Shown here: positions 32,854 through 44,420 of the stretch, piece by piece
Numbering within the stretch: position 1 is the stretch's first letter
How the letters are laid out: each line of letters starts with the position of its first letter
Notes under the pieces: generated by a model
What the model was told of the DNA's origin: nothing
The model's input: the letters and a program-made list of their open reading frames with translations, nothing else
Database searches by the model: none
Translations under genes and position numbers: made by a program
Assembly (NCBI GenBank): GCA_963576725.1
Contig: OY755238.1
Coordinates: 29,159,201 to 29,223,200 of the forward strand
Source: Azorinus chamasolen
Taxonomy: Eukaryota > Mollusca > Bivalvia > Cardiida > Solecurtidae
Direction of reading: 5' to 3'
DNA: 64,000 nt

Positions 32854-33024
32854 ATAAATGTAGACAGTACCACACCCAGTGCTATTCAACATGTATAACA
32901 ATGGAATGAGTGATAAATAAAACACTGCCAACAGCCAAGCTGCGATTTACGCAGATTTACAGTAATAAGACACGTAAGCACACAGACTGCTCCTATACAA
33001 AAGAACTCCTTCACAGCGACCACT

Positions 33025-33274
33025 TTAACCCTTGTCCTGTTCTGTGTTTATTTCAAGTTCCAATACATACTGGATATTCATTAACAAACTAGTTATAATG
33101 AGATGTTGAAGGTGGAACATTGTAGCCATTTTAGAAAGTAAAGAAATAGACCTATCAAATTCCATTAGCAAACTGAGCAGATCCCGATCAGATGGCTCCT
33201 ATAAGAACCGTCTGATCCGGGTCTACTCTGTTTGCATATGCGTGAAAATACGTTTATATGAAGGACGGGGTTAA
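33025..33274. mobile_element. T1 TTAA MITE (copy B)
   Basis: TTAACCCTTGTCCTGTTC ... GAAGGACGGGGTTAA. Confidence 0.9.
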
Positions 33275-33378
33275 ATACATGTATATGTGTCTGTAAAACC
33301 GGGTAGTTGCTTAACACAACACAAAAAGACATGAATTCAAATCCTTCTGAACTACATCGTCGTCGAGCCGAGTTGAAC

Positions 33379-33604
33379 TTAACCCTTTCCCCCATATAAA
33401 CGCCTTTTCGCGCATTTGCAAACATAGTAGACCCTAATCCTATAAGACCCGTCTGATCAGGGTCTGCATTGTTTGCTTCTGACATATCTGATTCTTCGGT
33501 TTTTGTTAATAAAGAATAATATGTTTACATTATAAACATTCAGATAATAAATATGCATGATGTCAATATTTCTTACTTGAATAATGAAAAAGAGAAAAGG
33601 TTAA
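33379..33604. mobile_element. T1 TTAA MITE (copy B)
   Basis: TTAACCCTTTCCCCCATATA ... AAAGAGAAAAGGTTAA, with a damaged hairpin as in copy A. Confidence 0.85.
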
Positions 33605-33647
33605 GAAGGCAATGTTATGTAAGAGGTATCAAGGACGGATTGTTATA

Positions 33648-34013
33648 CAGTGCTCCCTCCCTACAACGGCCCTCTCAATAACGATTCCCTCCTTACAACA
33701 ACGCATGTCGCTGTTTCCGAAACAACAAGGCTCCAGACACAACTTTTTTCCATCGTATTTTCTTTATGCCTCCATCAAACCCTATGTTGTGACCACACTT
33801 TAGAATCGTCACAAAGTGACGATTCTAAAGAGTGGTCACAACATAGGGTTTGATTGAGGCATAACGGTTTTAGTTCTCGAAATACACCTTATCTGGGGAT
33901 CTGCAAACAAGCTAATTATGTTTGATTTTCCCTCCCTATAACAACTCCCTCTGAACAACACATACAATCTTCGTATCCCAAAGGGTGTCGTTGTAGAGAG
34001 GGAGCACTGTAGA
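33648..34013. mobile_element. Tc1/pogo-like MITE (CAGTGCTCCCTCCC ends), uninterrupted, copy B only
   Basis: CAGTGCTCCCTCCCTACAAC ... GTTGTAGAGAGGGAGCACTG, flanked by TA. It contains an H2-type hairpin (TCAAACCCTATGTTGTGACC / complement) at about 33774-33853. Copy A at 22960-22980 lacks it (GATTGTTATGGATTGTTATG), so TA is the target and the insertion post-dates the duplication or was lost from copy A. It is also the 'empty' form of the element at 8586-10575. Confidence 0.93.
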
Positions 34014-34347
34014 TTGTTATGAGAATTCGGCTTACGATTTTTTTCTTTTTCATGTAGAAGTAAGTCAAACAAGGAGTGTTTTATTCCATCCTCTGTATTT
34101 CTGTATTTTATTGATAAACTGCTAACTAAATGGAAGTCCAGTTTTAAAAAAAGCATTCTAAACACAAGATAACTATAGAACATGTTTTAACAATGCTCCA
34201 AAATTTAGACTGCTTAGCTAAAACCTTCGGTACGAGTCCGTGCAACGGAAATATTACGTCAGCTGTAGAGCGATGTATCAAAACAGTATTGTAAAGTATG
34301 ATACAGTGTATGTACAATAGTGTGCGATCGTGTGTTAAACTAACAGA

Positions 34348-35520
34348 TTGCAATTTGAATTCTTTGACGTCATGATAGGTTTAAAACAAGGTGAACTGTT
34401 GTTACTCTTTTCATATTTCGTTTGCATGTATGATATCATTGATAACAATGAATTTCAATCATTAACTGATAAAGATTTTGAAATACAGTTGAACTTCGAT
34501 ATCTCGAACTTCAAGGGACTATATAAATTAGTTCGAAATAACAGAAGTTCGAGTTATCCGATTTGTAATCTGGACAATTTCTCAAGTTCACTGCTTAATG
34601 CAGGTCTACAGTAATGCTGAAAGCTCCTGCAGGAGCTTTCAGCATTACTGTAGACCTGCATTAAGCTGTGAAATGTGTTTCTCGACATGCGTAGTGATAC
34701 ATTTTAGAGCAATTCTGTATTGTAAGATTTTGGAAGGACCGAACTTTTAGTTCGAGTTATCCCGAAATTCGAGTTATCCGAGTTCGAGATATCGAAGTTC
34801 AACTGTATTATCAAAACGCCTATATAAATTTTGTTTGCTGACGACAGTGGTCTGTTTACCACAGATCCTATTAGTTGGCAGTCACATATTGGTAGCATTT
34901 ACCTATACGCTGTTAACCTTTCCCTCATATAAACGTGTTGTCACACATTTGCAAACAGAGTAGACCAAGATCAGATGGCTCCTATAGGGACCGTCTAATC
35001 AGGGTCTGAAATGTTTGTTCTGTTTGCTAGTGGAAATTGATATAACTGTTGTTTACTTTCTAAAATGGCTGCAATGCTCCACCTTCCATATTTCAGTATA
35101 ACTATTTTGTCTATGAATATTCAGTAGGTATTAAAACTAGAAATAAAAATAGAACGGGGAAAGTGTCAATAGGGGTCTTACAGTAAATATATAAAAAACA
35201 AAGTTCGGAAAGCGTAGATCAAAATTATGAGTTTTATTTATATGGAGATCACGTAGCCACTGTAAATAGATTTACCTATTTAGGCATCACATTTAATAAC
35301 GTTGTAATATTCACTACTGCGATATAGTGATTGTAGGAACAGAGTCTAAAGGCCCATTAAAATATTTTATATCATTTGACAAAACACATTTTGATGTTAA
35401 GACTTAACACGCGCTGTTCGGTAGTTTGGCTGTTCCAGTGTTATTATACGGGTATGACGTGTGGGGAGTTTATAATTTGAAAGCAGTTAATAAGTTACAC
35501 CTAAGCTATTCTGTAAGTAT
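34348..35520 (+). pseudogene. Non-LTR retrotransposon reverse-transcriptase remnant, copy B
   Basis: Same organisation as copy A. VMIGLKQGELLLLF lies at about 34369-34410. The catalytic segment FADDSGLFTTDPIS (ADD aspartates both present) is at about 34833-34875. A YLGITF segment lies near 35270-35300, and PVLLYGYDVWGVYNLKAVNK at about 35433-35490 leads to further decayed sequence. Interrupted by the pogo-like MITE (34484-34810) and a T1 MITE (34913-35165). Confidence 0.82.
34913..35165. mobile_element. T1 MITE inside the copy B reverse-transcriptase remnant
   Basis: TTAACCTTTCCCTCATATA ... ACGGGGAAAGTGTC. Less damaged at the left end than the copy A counterpart. Confidence 0.85.
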
Positions 35521-35667
35521 TTACTTATATATAAATAATTATGTGAATTGCTCTGATCTAATATGTTATCATGTCATGATACATGTACTCTTTGAAAAAG
35601 GTCCTTAGTTGTCGAAATATTAGATCAGAGCAATTCAAGTATTTATGTTTTATATCAATTCCCTTTT

Positions 35668-35908
35668 TATGTCCCCGCCTTTAGGCGACGAGGGCATTAA
35701 GTTTTACCCTTGTCCGTCCCGTACGTAAGTCCATCCTCACAATCTTTCGTCAAATATTTATTGGCTTGTGTAAGCTGGAATGATTTGATATTTGGTCTGA
35801 ACCATAATCATAGTGAGTTGTACCGTATCTCCCCTTTGCAGGTCTGTCGTTCATCTACTTCATGTTTTCCAGCGGGGGATATGTGCCCCATGGGCGCATT
35901 TTCTTTTA
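35668..35908 (+). mobile_element. Helentron-like end fragment, copy B only
   Basis: TATGTCCCCGCCTTTAGGCGACGAGGGCATTAAG, written here in parts: a TATGTCCCC start, a GCCTTTAGGC stem, then TTACCCTTGTCCGTCCC. It interrupts a stretch that in copy A reads CCTTTTTTGGAATATG (24650-24665). The stem-loop followed by a GTCCGTCC-type segment resembles the starts at 50272 and 63975. Confidence 0.75.
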
Positions 35909-36599
35909 TTTGGAATATTTTCTTCATTTTGATATTTACTTAATATATATCATAGAGTCTGTAAACGTTGTAATCATAATCGTGTTGCAAGTAAGTATGA
36001 TTTCTTATTGTGTAGCCTTAAATACACAGACATTTGTAGAAAATAATTTGGATACATTCATTGGCCAATAGTTAACCTTTAAATGCTTTTATGTCGACAC
36101 CAAACGAGTAATGATTAATAAATGCAAGTACACATATTAAGGAGTGTATGAGTTTGCGTAAAACAAGCCTGGCTACACTTGCTGCTCTGTAATCCTTTGT
36201 AATTGTGTTAATCATATTTATAAATAATTCGCATGAATTACAATATAATGTTAATTGTCAATGGCAATTTGTAATGCTTGTATGCCCATAAAACTGAAAC
36301 CTCATTTGTTTTATTTGCATCACATGCCGCGATAACAAACAATGTCTGTTCGCTACTATCCCCATTCAGATATTCTATTCAATCCGTCAATATATGCCTG
36401 TTACACACACTTGTATCACTTTGTACATTACAGACATTGGATCTGACAGGACCATTAGCTGACAAAAAGCAATGAAAAAGCAATTTGTGTCACGTTCGCA
36501 AACGCAGCTCATTACTTCGACCTTAAATATTTACGTGGCCGAAGGTCGGTCCGATCAAATCAACCGCGTGCCATACCAATAAAAGCACATATCAATACA

Positions 36600-36795
36600 T
36601 TGTTTCGGAGGTCCAGATAAAATTCGTAAATGCAAACATTTTCAATTATAACTTCTTAATTTCTTCACCAAATCCTATGCTGTGACCACTCGTTAGAATC
36701 GTCTCTTCGAGACGATTCTAACGGGTGGTCACATCATAGGGTTTGGTGGCGAAATGACGATTTTAGTATTTGGGTAAGAACAATTATATGTAACT
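36600..36795. mobile_element. H2 MITE (copy B)
   Basis: CGGAGGTCCAGATAAAATTCG ... CACCAAATCCTATGCTGTG / hairpin centred on GTCTCTTCGAGAC ... TAGGGTTTGGTGG. Confidence 0.88.
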
Positions 36796-37939
36796 CTGGA
36801 CTGTTGGCAAAGAAAAATACCCCCCACTCTCCAATAATACAAAAAACGTGTCTAATTCTGGATCTGTATGGCGTGATGGTAGCTTAATGCAGGACGAAAG
36901 TTGTGCAGAAATCTACCGCAGGAAATTTGTTGGGTAATTTCATTTGAAAGTCGATATTATTATACTTCAATATATCCTTCAATACAAAACTCCCATAGAC
37001 ATAAATGTGATCTGATGATATATCACCCTCAGAATGAGCTTCCAGGTGAATATATCAGGATGGGGCGCTTTTATCCGGCGAGGGGAGAAAACGTTGAGGC
37101 GATGCTAGACCGGCCTTAACTGTTTTCTCTCCGAGTCGGATAAAGGTGCCCCATCTACGGCACTAACCTATTATTTATCCAATCAATTAAAGTTTTTATC
37201 GTTTATTCATAGACTCATAAAACATTACAATCTTGATTACATGTACCACAAAATGAGTTGCATTAAACATGTGTTGTTTTTATTTAGACGTAAATTTAAT
37301 GAGCTACCTCGAAAAAAAATAGTTTCGATGCTTACAAGAGGGGAAAACGTGATTTAAATTGAAAAAAAAATAAGATCATTTGAATCGAGATTGTCGATAT
37401 GTTAATTCAAATAGACAAGGTTATCTTCTCACGGAGGCTCTCTGAATTCGATTTCGGGCGACTCGTTTTCTATTGTTAGATATGCCTACTTATGAATCGG
37501 AGGAGCTGAGCAGGCTGTATTTAGGTGAATGACAACCCCGGTCCCTTTAAGAGCTTTTCAATCAAATTATCATGTGAGTGAAAAGAAAACATTTGCTATT
37601 TATCCGTTTATCTTTACTTACTGACTTGATTCTTATCAAAAACGCTTTTCGCAAGCGGTCGAGTAAGTTAATAAAACTGATAAATTATCACTACAAAATG
37701 GTCTCTGTAGCGTAATAGGTAAGCGTGACGTCTCGTGTTACAAATTGATTTATCCACCTATGATAAAAAAAAAATCTGTTCTCTTATTTGTGTAGTTCTA
37801 TTGTGTTCTTTATCCCTTATTTGTATATTCTGTTAGATCTATTGTGTCAATATATGCATATTTACAGATAATTAAAATAGTTACATGGCTAAAAAAACAA
37901 TACGCCTTAGAAACATCACTAGAGAAGCCAGGTGACTGG

Positions 37940-38210
37940 ATAAATCAGGATATATTACATTGTACATGTACCTTACGTTTTTAATCCTTATTTATTTCTT
38001 TTAATTGTAAATTAACTAATATTGTACTCCTAAAGGTTTTCGGTATAATAAAATAAATAACACATGACTATCGGGCTGATAGACGATATTGTCAACCCTT
38101 GAAATAGCTTATTTACCCACATAAATATACCAATTCTCCGGTTGACAATATCCGTCACCATCCTGGCAGCCATGTGTTAATTATATACTATTCAACGATG
38201 TTGATCCAAA
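37940..38210. repeat. Copy-B-specific segment with TGTCAACC / GGTTGACA inverted motifs
   Basis: About 340 bp near 37850-38205 has no counterpart in copy A between its TCTATT...CCG and CAATATATCGG landmarks (27190-27215). It includes CACATGACTATCGGGC ... GATATTGTCAACC facing GGTTGACAATATC ... CCATGTGTTAA, suggesting an inserted inverted-repeat element. Confidence 0.6.
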
Positions 38211-38292
38211 CATATCGGATCTGGGTTTCAGACTGAAATCGTGACTACTAGTATTTGGGATAGGGTTAACCCTTAACTTCATGACTATTCAT

Positions 38293-38491
38293 TTAACTCA
38301 TTCCCTCAGAGGCTATTTTAACCTCTTTTAATAGATATACGGAAAAGGAACTTTTATTAGCCAAAAGGAACTTAAGGCATGTGTAGCTATGAAACCAATG
38401 AAATCCATAAGAGCAAATATTTATCACAAGGGTTTCAAAACATGAATTTTACAGAGGCATCAAAAGGCGTCAATATGAGGGAATGGGTTAA
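38293..38491. mobile_element. T2 TTAA MITE (copy B), hairpin partly deleted
   Basis: TTAACTCATTCCCTCAGAGG ... GAGGGAATGGGTTAA. Only AAACCAATGAAATCC and the right arm remain. Confidence 0.85.
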
Positions 38492-39436
38492 ACAATAATG
38501 ATGTCATGAATATTTATTATCTGAGTGTTTATAACCATAATATATCAACACTGGATTCTAGGCTAGGGTCCTACAGCGGCTAATGCATCAGATCAATTAT
38601 AATTCCTTAAGGCATGAACTAGCATATATGTCAGGAAAATGGTTAAATATGTCGACAGAACAAGCGGATTATGCAGCAAATTATGTTTTTATGTTTGCCC
38701 TACCATAGGCAGTATTGCGTGATTTGTCACTGGAATATCCAATAACTCTTATATTTCCCCAAGAATTGGAATTAGTCGCTGGGATAATTTCAGTGAAGCA
38801 GGGCAAACCAGTTGAAATGCAATCATCAGTGATATAATATACCACAGTTAGCCGCATCAAGTTATCACATACCTAGAAATAAAACTTTACGAAATACAAA
38901 CAAATACATATCTGTACACGTCAAACACTTTGTGCAGTTAAGTCTCGTTTATCCGACCGCATAATATATTTAATATACATGTATGTACACCTCAAGCATC
39001 TATAAAAATAGATGATTGCATGGTAAAGATATAGGAGCTTTCTGTATAAGGTTTGTCCTGTATTGAGCTCCTACCTTTTTTAACAAAAAAAACCACCCAG
39101 TGATTACTTTTCTTTTGAGTGGCCGTATTAGCGAGATGTTACTGTAGAAGCGTGTCATTCATGTTCGATATTTTGCATTATTAAAAGTACAGATTCTCTG
39201 AGAATGAAAGCGCAGGCACACTTGAAGGCAAACGTATTTAGAAAAACCGAAATACACCATGCTGCACTAAAGTAAAATGACTGATGCATCAGATGAATAC
39301 TTTGTAATCAATTTTGTTTGAACAATTGACAGTTCTAAGTTTGATTGCATTTTTATTTTTCTTTGAAGCTTTTATGCGTCCCCGTCAGGAAAGAAACTAC
39401 ACCATAGCATTGGCATCGATCAATCTCACGCTTTGA

Positions 39437-39631
39437 TTAACCCGTCGCTTGCTATTCACGTCAATATACCTACCTGTAAATAGTGAAGACCCAGCTTAGA
39501 AGCTCCTGCAGCTCCACAGCTGTGATTGCACAGCGAAAGACTTGTACACAGTGAAGATATATGTAATTATACAACAGGGCATGGGTAAAGAAGGAGAAAT
39601 GTATTTTAAAATTCAGCAAGAGAAGGGTTAA
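39437..39631. mobile_element. T3 TTAA MITE, copy-B-specific insertion
   Basis: TTAA at 39437-39440 and 39628-39631 flank 187 bp (CCCGTCGCTTGCTATTC ... GCAAGAGAAGGG). Copy A has a single TTAA at 29083-29086 in the same context (CTTTGATTAATGAG). The hairpin is half deleted (AGCTCCTGCAGCTCC). Confidence 0.96.
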
Positions 39632-39857
39632 TGAATGTATTGGTATTAACAAACATAGTAGACCCAGATCAGAAGGCTCCTGTAGGAGATCTCAGATTAG
39701 GGTCTGCACTGTTTGCAATTTAAAACCCTCTCGCAATTTATGCCATCTCATACTTAATGAATTATATCGTAAATAATCACTCCAGTTTGAAAATTCAGCC
39801 TTGCAAGGGTTGAATATGACAGACATGTCAGTTGTTTGCAGAACTAGTCTCCATTTG

Positions 39858-40143
39858 TTTAACCAATTTCCTGAAATTGACGTCTTTTGGTGCCTCTGTA
39901 AAAGTCATCTTTTGAAACAATTGCGATAATTAGGGAATTTGCTCCATAGGAGCAAATGCTTTATTTATCAACACGAAACCATTGTGATAAATCGAACATT
40001 TGCTCCTGGCCATAGGAGCAAAATCTTTATTTACCACCATGGTTTCAAAACTACACAGTTCTAAAAGTTTCCCTTTTGTCTAATTCATGCTCCTTTTCGT
40101 TAGATTTATTCAGAGAGGTGGATCTTAAATAACCTAAGTGTTA
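39858..40143. mobile_element. T2 MITE with partially repeated hairpin
   Basis: TTAACCAATTTCCTGAAATTG ... TAACCTAAGTGTTAA. The segment AACCATTGTGATAAAT...GGAGCAAA occurs twice, giving three arm-like blocks at about 39915-40047. Confidence 0.8.
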
Positions 40144-40399
40144 AAGTGTTTTCAGTTAACAGCATAGTGATAGTACAGTAGGCCCGTTATAAAATCGCTC
40201 GCTCCTATATGAGCCGTCTGAACAGGGTCCCGCTTAGTTTGCTAATGGATTGGATATATAGGTTTCTTTAGTTTCTAAATTGGCTACAATGTTCCACATT
40301 CATATTAATTTTTATTATAACTATTTTGTCCATGAATAATCGGTAGACCTGTATTGAACTATGGCATATATGTAGAACAGGGAAAGGGTTAAGACATGT

Positions 40400-40735
40400 A
40401 GAAGCTTAATGTAAGTGGAGAGTAATACATAAAGCTCCTCAGTGATCTTTCTGCATTGCTTTTGCCCTGCATTAATCAACAAACCTTTTTTTGGACGCCT
40501 ATGTTCAATAAATAAATGGTCGTTTAATCCGTTCCCTCATATTGGCGACTTTTGTGAAACTATTGTGACGAATAGAGCATTTGCTCCTATAGAACAAATG
40601 CTCTATTTATCACAAGGGTTTCAAACTACAAATACTAAAATGTTCCTTTTCTCTAGGTAATGCTCCTTTTCGGTAAATTTATTAAAACATGTTGTATCCA
40701 AAATAGCCTACGAGGTAATGTGTTAAGCCAGGCTC
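40400..40735. mobile_element. H1 MITE with nested T2 at the right edge of the duplication
   Basis: H1: GAAGCTTAATGTAAGTGG ... AAAGCTCCTCAGTGATC ... CCCTGCATTAATCAAC ... GGTCGT, then T2 at 40524-40726 (TTAATCCGTTCCCTCATATTG ... GAGGTAATGTGTTAA), then H1 resumes GCCAGGCTCCACTGTA. Confidence 0.8.
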
Positions 40736-41300
40736 CACTGTATACGATCAGAATATCAAACAGCTCGAGTCCTATACAAATTGCAGACAATGAATGTGTC
40801 CCATACAAGACCTTGACTTAGATATTACTTTTTAGAGCTGAACATCAGACATTTATCTGCACGGTACCCTAATCTAAGCCCTTCTGCATGCTGTTATGAG
40901 AGTGCAACTTTAATTATTAAAACATGTTAAAGCCGTGCTAGCTTCCTGTTGAAATTTTGATTAAGAGATTATCGCAGTTGCAATGCGATTGGGACTGAAT
41001 CAATTAAGTTGATTTCGGTTTTCTGACAGGCAAGTTTAATTTGTGACATGTTTAGTATCTAAACTGATACCAGATGCCATAAGCTCATTTATGGGTATAT
41101 TGGGTTTTAATGAACTTATCCAAAATGATGTTTGGATTACTTTTATTATTTCTGTTAGGCGTTCATGTATACATGTACTCTGTAAGTACTTAATTGAACC
41201 AATTGCAGAACTTAACCATTTGCTCTCTAAATGTTGCCTGACTCGCGTTTGCAAACAGTTGTGATCTAGAGTAACTTGGCGTCCAATCAGGAACCAGTGT
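40736..41300. other. No gene seen
   Basis: Single-copy-looking DNA with short unconvincing open frames on both strands. Nothing is recognised. Confidence 0.45.
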
Positions 41301-41527
41301 ACAGTAAACAGATCTCGATACTACGAATTTTAGTACGGAGGAATGTATGATTGTATTTGTACGCAGGTGGCTGCTTAATGCAGGGTGAAAGTCGTGCAGA
41401 AAGCTCCCATAGGAGCCTTTTGCATTACTTTCATCCTGCATTAACTTGCCACCTGTTTTTAAGATCAGTGATAGTAAATAGTTTAGCGTTCGTAGTATCG
41501 AATGTTCGTAGTATCGAGTTTTACTGT
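41301..41527. mobile_element. H1-type MITE with CTCGATACTACGAA ends
   Basis: TACAGTAAACAGATCTCG and ATACTACGAA at the left face TTCGTAGTAT and CGAGTTTTACTGTA at the right. The H1 hairpin is inside (41366-41456, centre AAGCTCCCATAGGAGCC). Confidence 0.85.
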
Positions 41528-41712
41528 ACTTGACTCTATGTCAATAGTTTCGCAACTGTTCGATAAAATCCGAAGCAGTCGAAAATGCATCTGCAAATTA
41601 ACGCAGACATTATATTATCTTAGAAAAAAATAGATAGGAGTGTAATTAACATGATTCAGCAAAGTGACATATAAGTTAACAGTAACCGTTAAAGTGTTAT
41701 GCAACTGATTTT

Positions 41713-41770
41713 TTAAGACCGAAATGTTGCGATTTCTGCTGTAACCGCAACATTTCGATCTTGAAGTTTT
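41713..41770. repeat. Hairpin with AAGACCGAAATGTTGCG arms
   Basis: AAGACCGAAATGTTGCG faces CGCAACATTTCGATCTT with a loop of about 15 bp. It is not part of a recognised family here. Confidence 0.8.
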
Positions 41771-42578
41771 TATTGTTGACAGACATAAACTTGTAAAACA
41801 ACATCAAATGGGTGTCACACAGTCAATGTTCATCAACTTTGTCCTTGATAGAAACGCTTACTGGCGTTCACAAAGTGAAGGAGTTACAACAGTTTTGCAC
41901 CGAGCCCTCGATATGTTTTGCAAAATATTACTCTGCTAGTAATTGTTTGGCACGGATGATAATATAAAACCCAAGTCAAGCTGCAAAGAATACTGGGCAA
42001 CAAACGACGATTTTGGCGACGAAAGCAACTATGTTTTACATATTTTACATGTCGATGGGATGGAATGACTTGGGTAAATCGCTTTACATACACGACATTT
42101 TGAGTAATATTGTGACAACCAGACGCGAAAAGGGGTGATAAGCACTTCGTTCTATTATACGTATAACATCTTATTTACTTAAATTTGCCTGAGGATTTTG
42201 AATGAAAAATAGTGCATACTTCGATCGGGGTGATCTTATAGGAACCCTCTCATCTGTGTTTGTGTGGGGTTTACTTACAATAAAAAATAGAACAAAACAT
42301 ATCATAGAGGGCACACATATCATAAAGAGCACACTTTAATCTCAATGGATGAGCATACACATGTAGTAAGTATCTCTTCAGCGAAAGAGCCAACGTATAA
42401 TAGTTTTGAACTTCAAGGTAAGCCGTTTAGCGTTTGGGAAAATATCGTCAACGTGTCAAACATTTTGGATCCTGATGAAACGCCGCATTATGCTGCAAAC
42501 TGTTTACATAGGTAAGACCGGTTTCGGACAAAACATTGTTTGTCTTTACGCCGTTCTGGGGCCAATGTTACATGTACA
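41771..42578. other. No gene seen
   Basis: No coding or family assignment, apart from a T4-like scrap at about 42445-42545 (GTGTCAAACATTTTGGATCC, GATGAAACGCCG). Confidence 0.45.
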
Positions 42579-42710
42579 ACCTCTGAGCCTGAGTCTGAGA
42601 TAATTCTCAAGTATCTGATTGGTCAGATTCTGAGCAAGCTCAGAATCTGACCAATCAGATGCTTGAGAATGATCTCAGACTCGAGAAGAAAGCTTTATAA
42701 CCTCGGAGTT
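42579..42710. mobile_element. H3 inverted-repeat element
   Basis: GAGTCTGAGATAATTCTCAAG with TCTGATTGGTCAGATTCTGAG faces CTCAGAATCTGACCAATCAG and CTTGAGAATGATCTCAGACTC. The flank has GCTTTATAACCTCGG. Confidence 0.85.
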
Positions 42711-42747
42711 TTTTATGGTTTTTAATGTGTTAACTCTGTCCTCACTT

Positions 42748-43005
42748 TTAACCCTTTACCTCATACATAATTATTCATGTAAGAAATAATGTATGTATGA
42801 ATATGTATTAGCTTAATTCAAATTCGTAATGGCATATGAAAAGGAAAACTGTTAGTCCTTGATAAAGCTGTATAATCAGAACTATATAATTCCTCCAACA
42901 AACAGAACAGAACCTAACCAAACAGCTTCCACATGTGTTGTCTGATCTGCGTCTTCTCTGTTTGCAAAGAAGTTTAAAGGCGTATTTATGGCACAAAGGG
43001 TCAAA
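42748..43005. mobile_element. T1b MITE
   Basis: TTAACCCTTTACCTCATAC ... TATGGCACAAAGGGTCAA. The hairpin is AAACAGAACAGAACCTAACC / GCGTCTTCTCTGTTTGC with decayed inner arms. Confidence 0.8.
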
Positions 43006-43184
43006 TAATTCATGAGAACTGTAACAAATATTGACTCCATATAACAGGCCGGATGATTTGATGTATAATAAAAATAGACGGGTCGTTTGATGTTCAGTAC
43101 CGCAGTCTGAACTTGGAACTGACATTGAGGCCGATACTGATTTAAACAGTACAATAGAACACCTTTCATTCGACCACTTAATGT

Positions 43185-43345
43185 CTTTATAAGCAGGTGG
43201 TTGCTTAATGCAGGACAACATTAATACAGAAAGCTCCTAGGAGCTTTCTGCATTACTTTTGTCCTGCATTAAGCTACCACCTGCATCTAGCACCCATAAT
43301 TATAGTTCTTTTAGGTGGTCGCATTAGAGAGGTTTTACTGTATTG
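43185..43345. mobile_element. H1 MITE
   Basis: GCAGGTGGTTGCTTAATGCAGG ... GAAAGCTCCTAGGAGCTTTC ... CCTGCATTAAGCTACC ... CGCATTAGAGAGGTTTTACTGTA. Confidence 0.88.
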
Positions 43346-43754
43346 AAATATGTGAAAGTTATGCGGTGCTTACATGATTGATGCAGTTAATTGAATTTCA
43401 CCAATGCAATCCCAAGCCGGCTTATATAGTACATGTATAATTGCGTTTTTCGAAGTGAGAAATTAATAATTGCTCAATTACATTATCTCTCTGATATAAC
43501 TCCTCTCACTCGAAGTAAGAAACAGCGACCAATAATTGTCAATCCTTTCCCTCTAACCACGACACGCCTCGCATTTGCAAATAGCTTAGCTCCAGTAACT
43601 CGACGTCTCATCAGGCTCCAAGCTGTTTGCCACTCGGGTCAAAAGTTCCACAAAAGCCCGATCGAATCGAAAGTAGTCAAAATTGCACCAGATTAAACTT
43701 TTAGCAAACAATATATTTCCATAACGACGTAAAAAAGTTTTTCAAGTACAGTAA

Positions 43755-43870
43755 AATTTCTCTAAACCGGACTTTATACTAGTATAAATATCGGTCTTAG
43801 AAACAGGTGGCAGCATAATGACTGTATGACTTTCACCCTGCATTAAGAAGCCACCTGCCTAAAAGTATCT
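43755..43870. mobile_element. H1 MITE, hairpin lost
   Basis: CAGTAAAATTTCTCTAAACCGG ... AGGTGGCAGCATAATG, then TTTCACCCTGCATTAAGAAGCC. Confidence 0.65.
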
Positions 43871-44036
43871 AAATCATTTTCACACTTTATTTATATTCTC
43901 TACATTTTCAAAATTCATGTTACGCTCGTATAATTAGTTTGACTACAAATATGCAATCTTGGTGTCAAACAGGGTGGATCGAGGTGAGACTGTTTGTATA
44001 GATAATCAATCATTGGCACACAATAGGCTAAAATGT

Positions 44037-44230
44037 ACAGTAAATATCTCTATAGCGACCACTAAATTACATCAATTATTTTGTTTCAAATGCAGGTGGC
44101 CGCTTAAAACAATGTGAAAGTAAAACAGAACGCGTTCTGTTTTACTTTCACCTTGCTTTAAGCAGCCACCTGCCATAAATACCAGCTAATTAACACAATT
44201 AGTGGCTGTTATAGAGAGGTTTTACTGTAA
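44037..44230. mobile_element. H1-related MITE (CTCTATAGCGACCAC ends)
   Basis: TACAGTAAATATCTCTATAGCG at the left faces TTATAGAGAGGTTTTACTGTA at the right. The hairpin is GCCGCTTAAAACAATGTG ... AGAACGCGTTCT ... CACCTTGCTTTAAGC. Confidence 0.88.
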
Positions 44231-44304
44231 CCCCTTTCATCCTCACGCTACTGAAAGAACATGACTGCTTCGTCTCTGATCTGTCACAATGCTCAATTAC
44301 TCTC

Positions 44305-44420
44305 GAGTCGTCCAAGTTTTTTTTGATGTTACTGATTGGGTGTCAAAGAGTTTGGATCCAGATGAGACGCCGTGTCACTCGACGTCTCGTCTGAATCCAA
44401 ACAGTTTGTAAATGGGCTGC
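44305..44420. mobile_element. T4 MITE, partial
   Basis: Hairpin AAGAGTTTGGATCCAGATG / GTCTGAATCCAAACAGTTTG around CGCCGTGTCACTCGACG. A related scrap is at 43970-44035. Confidence 0.7.

Larger units (their letters stand above)
29872..40430 (+). repeat. Segmental duplication, copy B
   Basis: The second copy of the tandem block at 18390-29820. About 50 bp of sequence with a partial H1 MITE separates the copies. The right edge runs into an H1 MITE (40400 onward), matching the H1 fragment at the right edge of copy A (29785-29815). This suggests breakpoints in H1-type repeats. Confidence 0.95.

Noticed and set aside
33165..33853. Open frames of 60-106 codons across 33.1-33.9 kb
   Set aside because: They are translations of T1 and CAGTGCTCCC MITE sequence and their hairpins.
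42808..43221. Overlapping minus-strand open frames of 137 and 95 codons
   Set aside because: Both cross a T1b MITE and an H1 edge. The peptide contains the hairpin-derived residues seen in open frames at every T1 copy.
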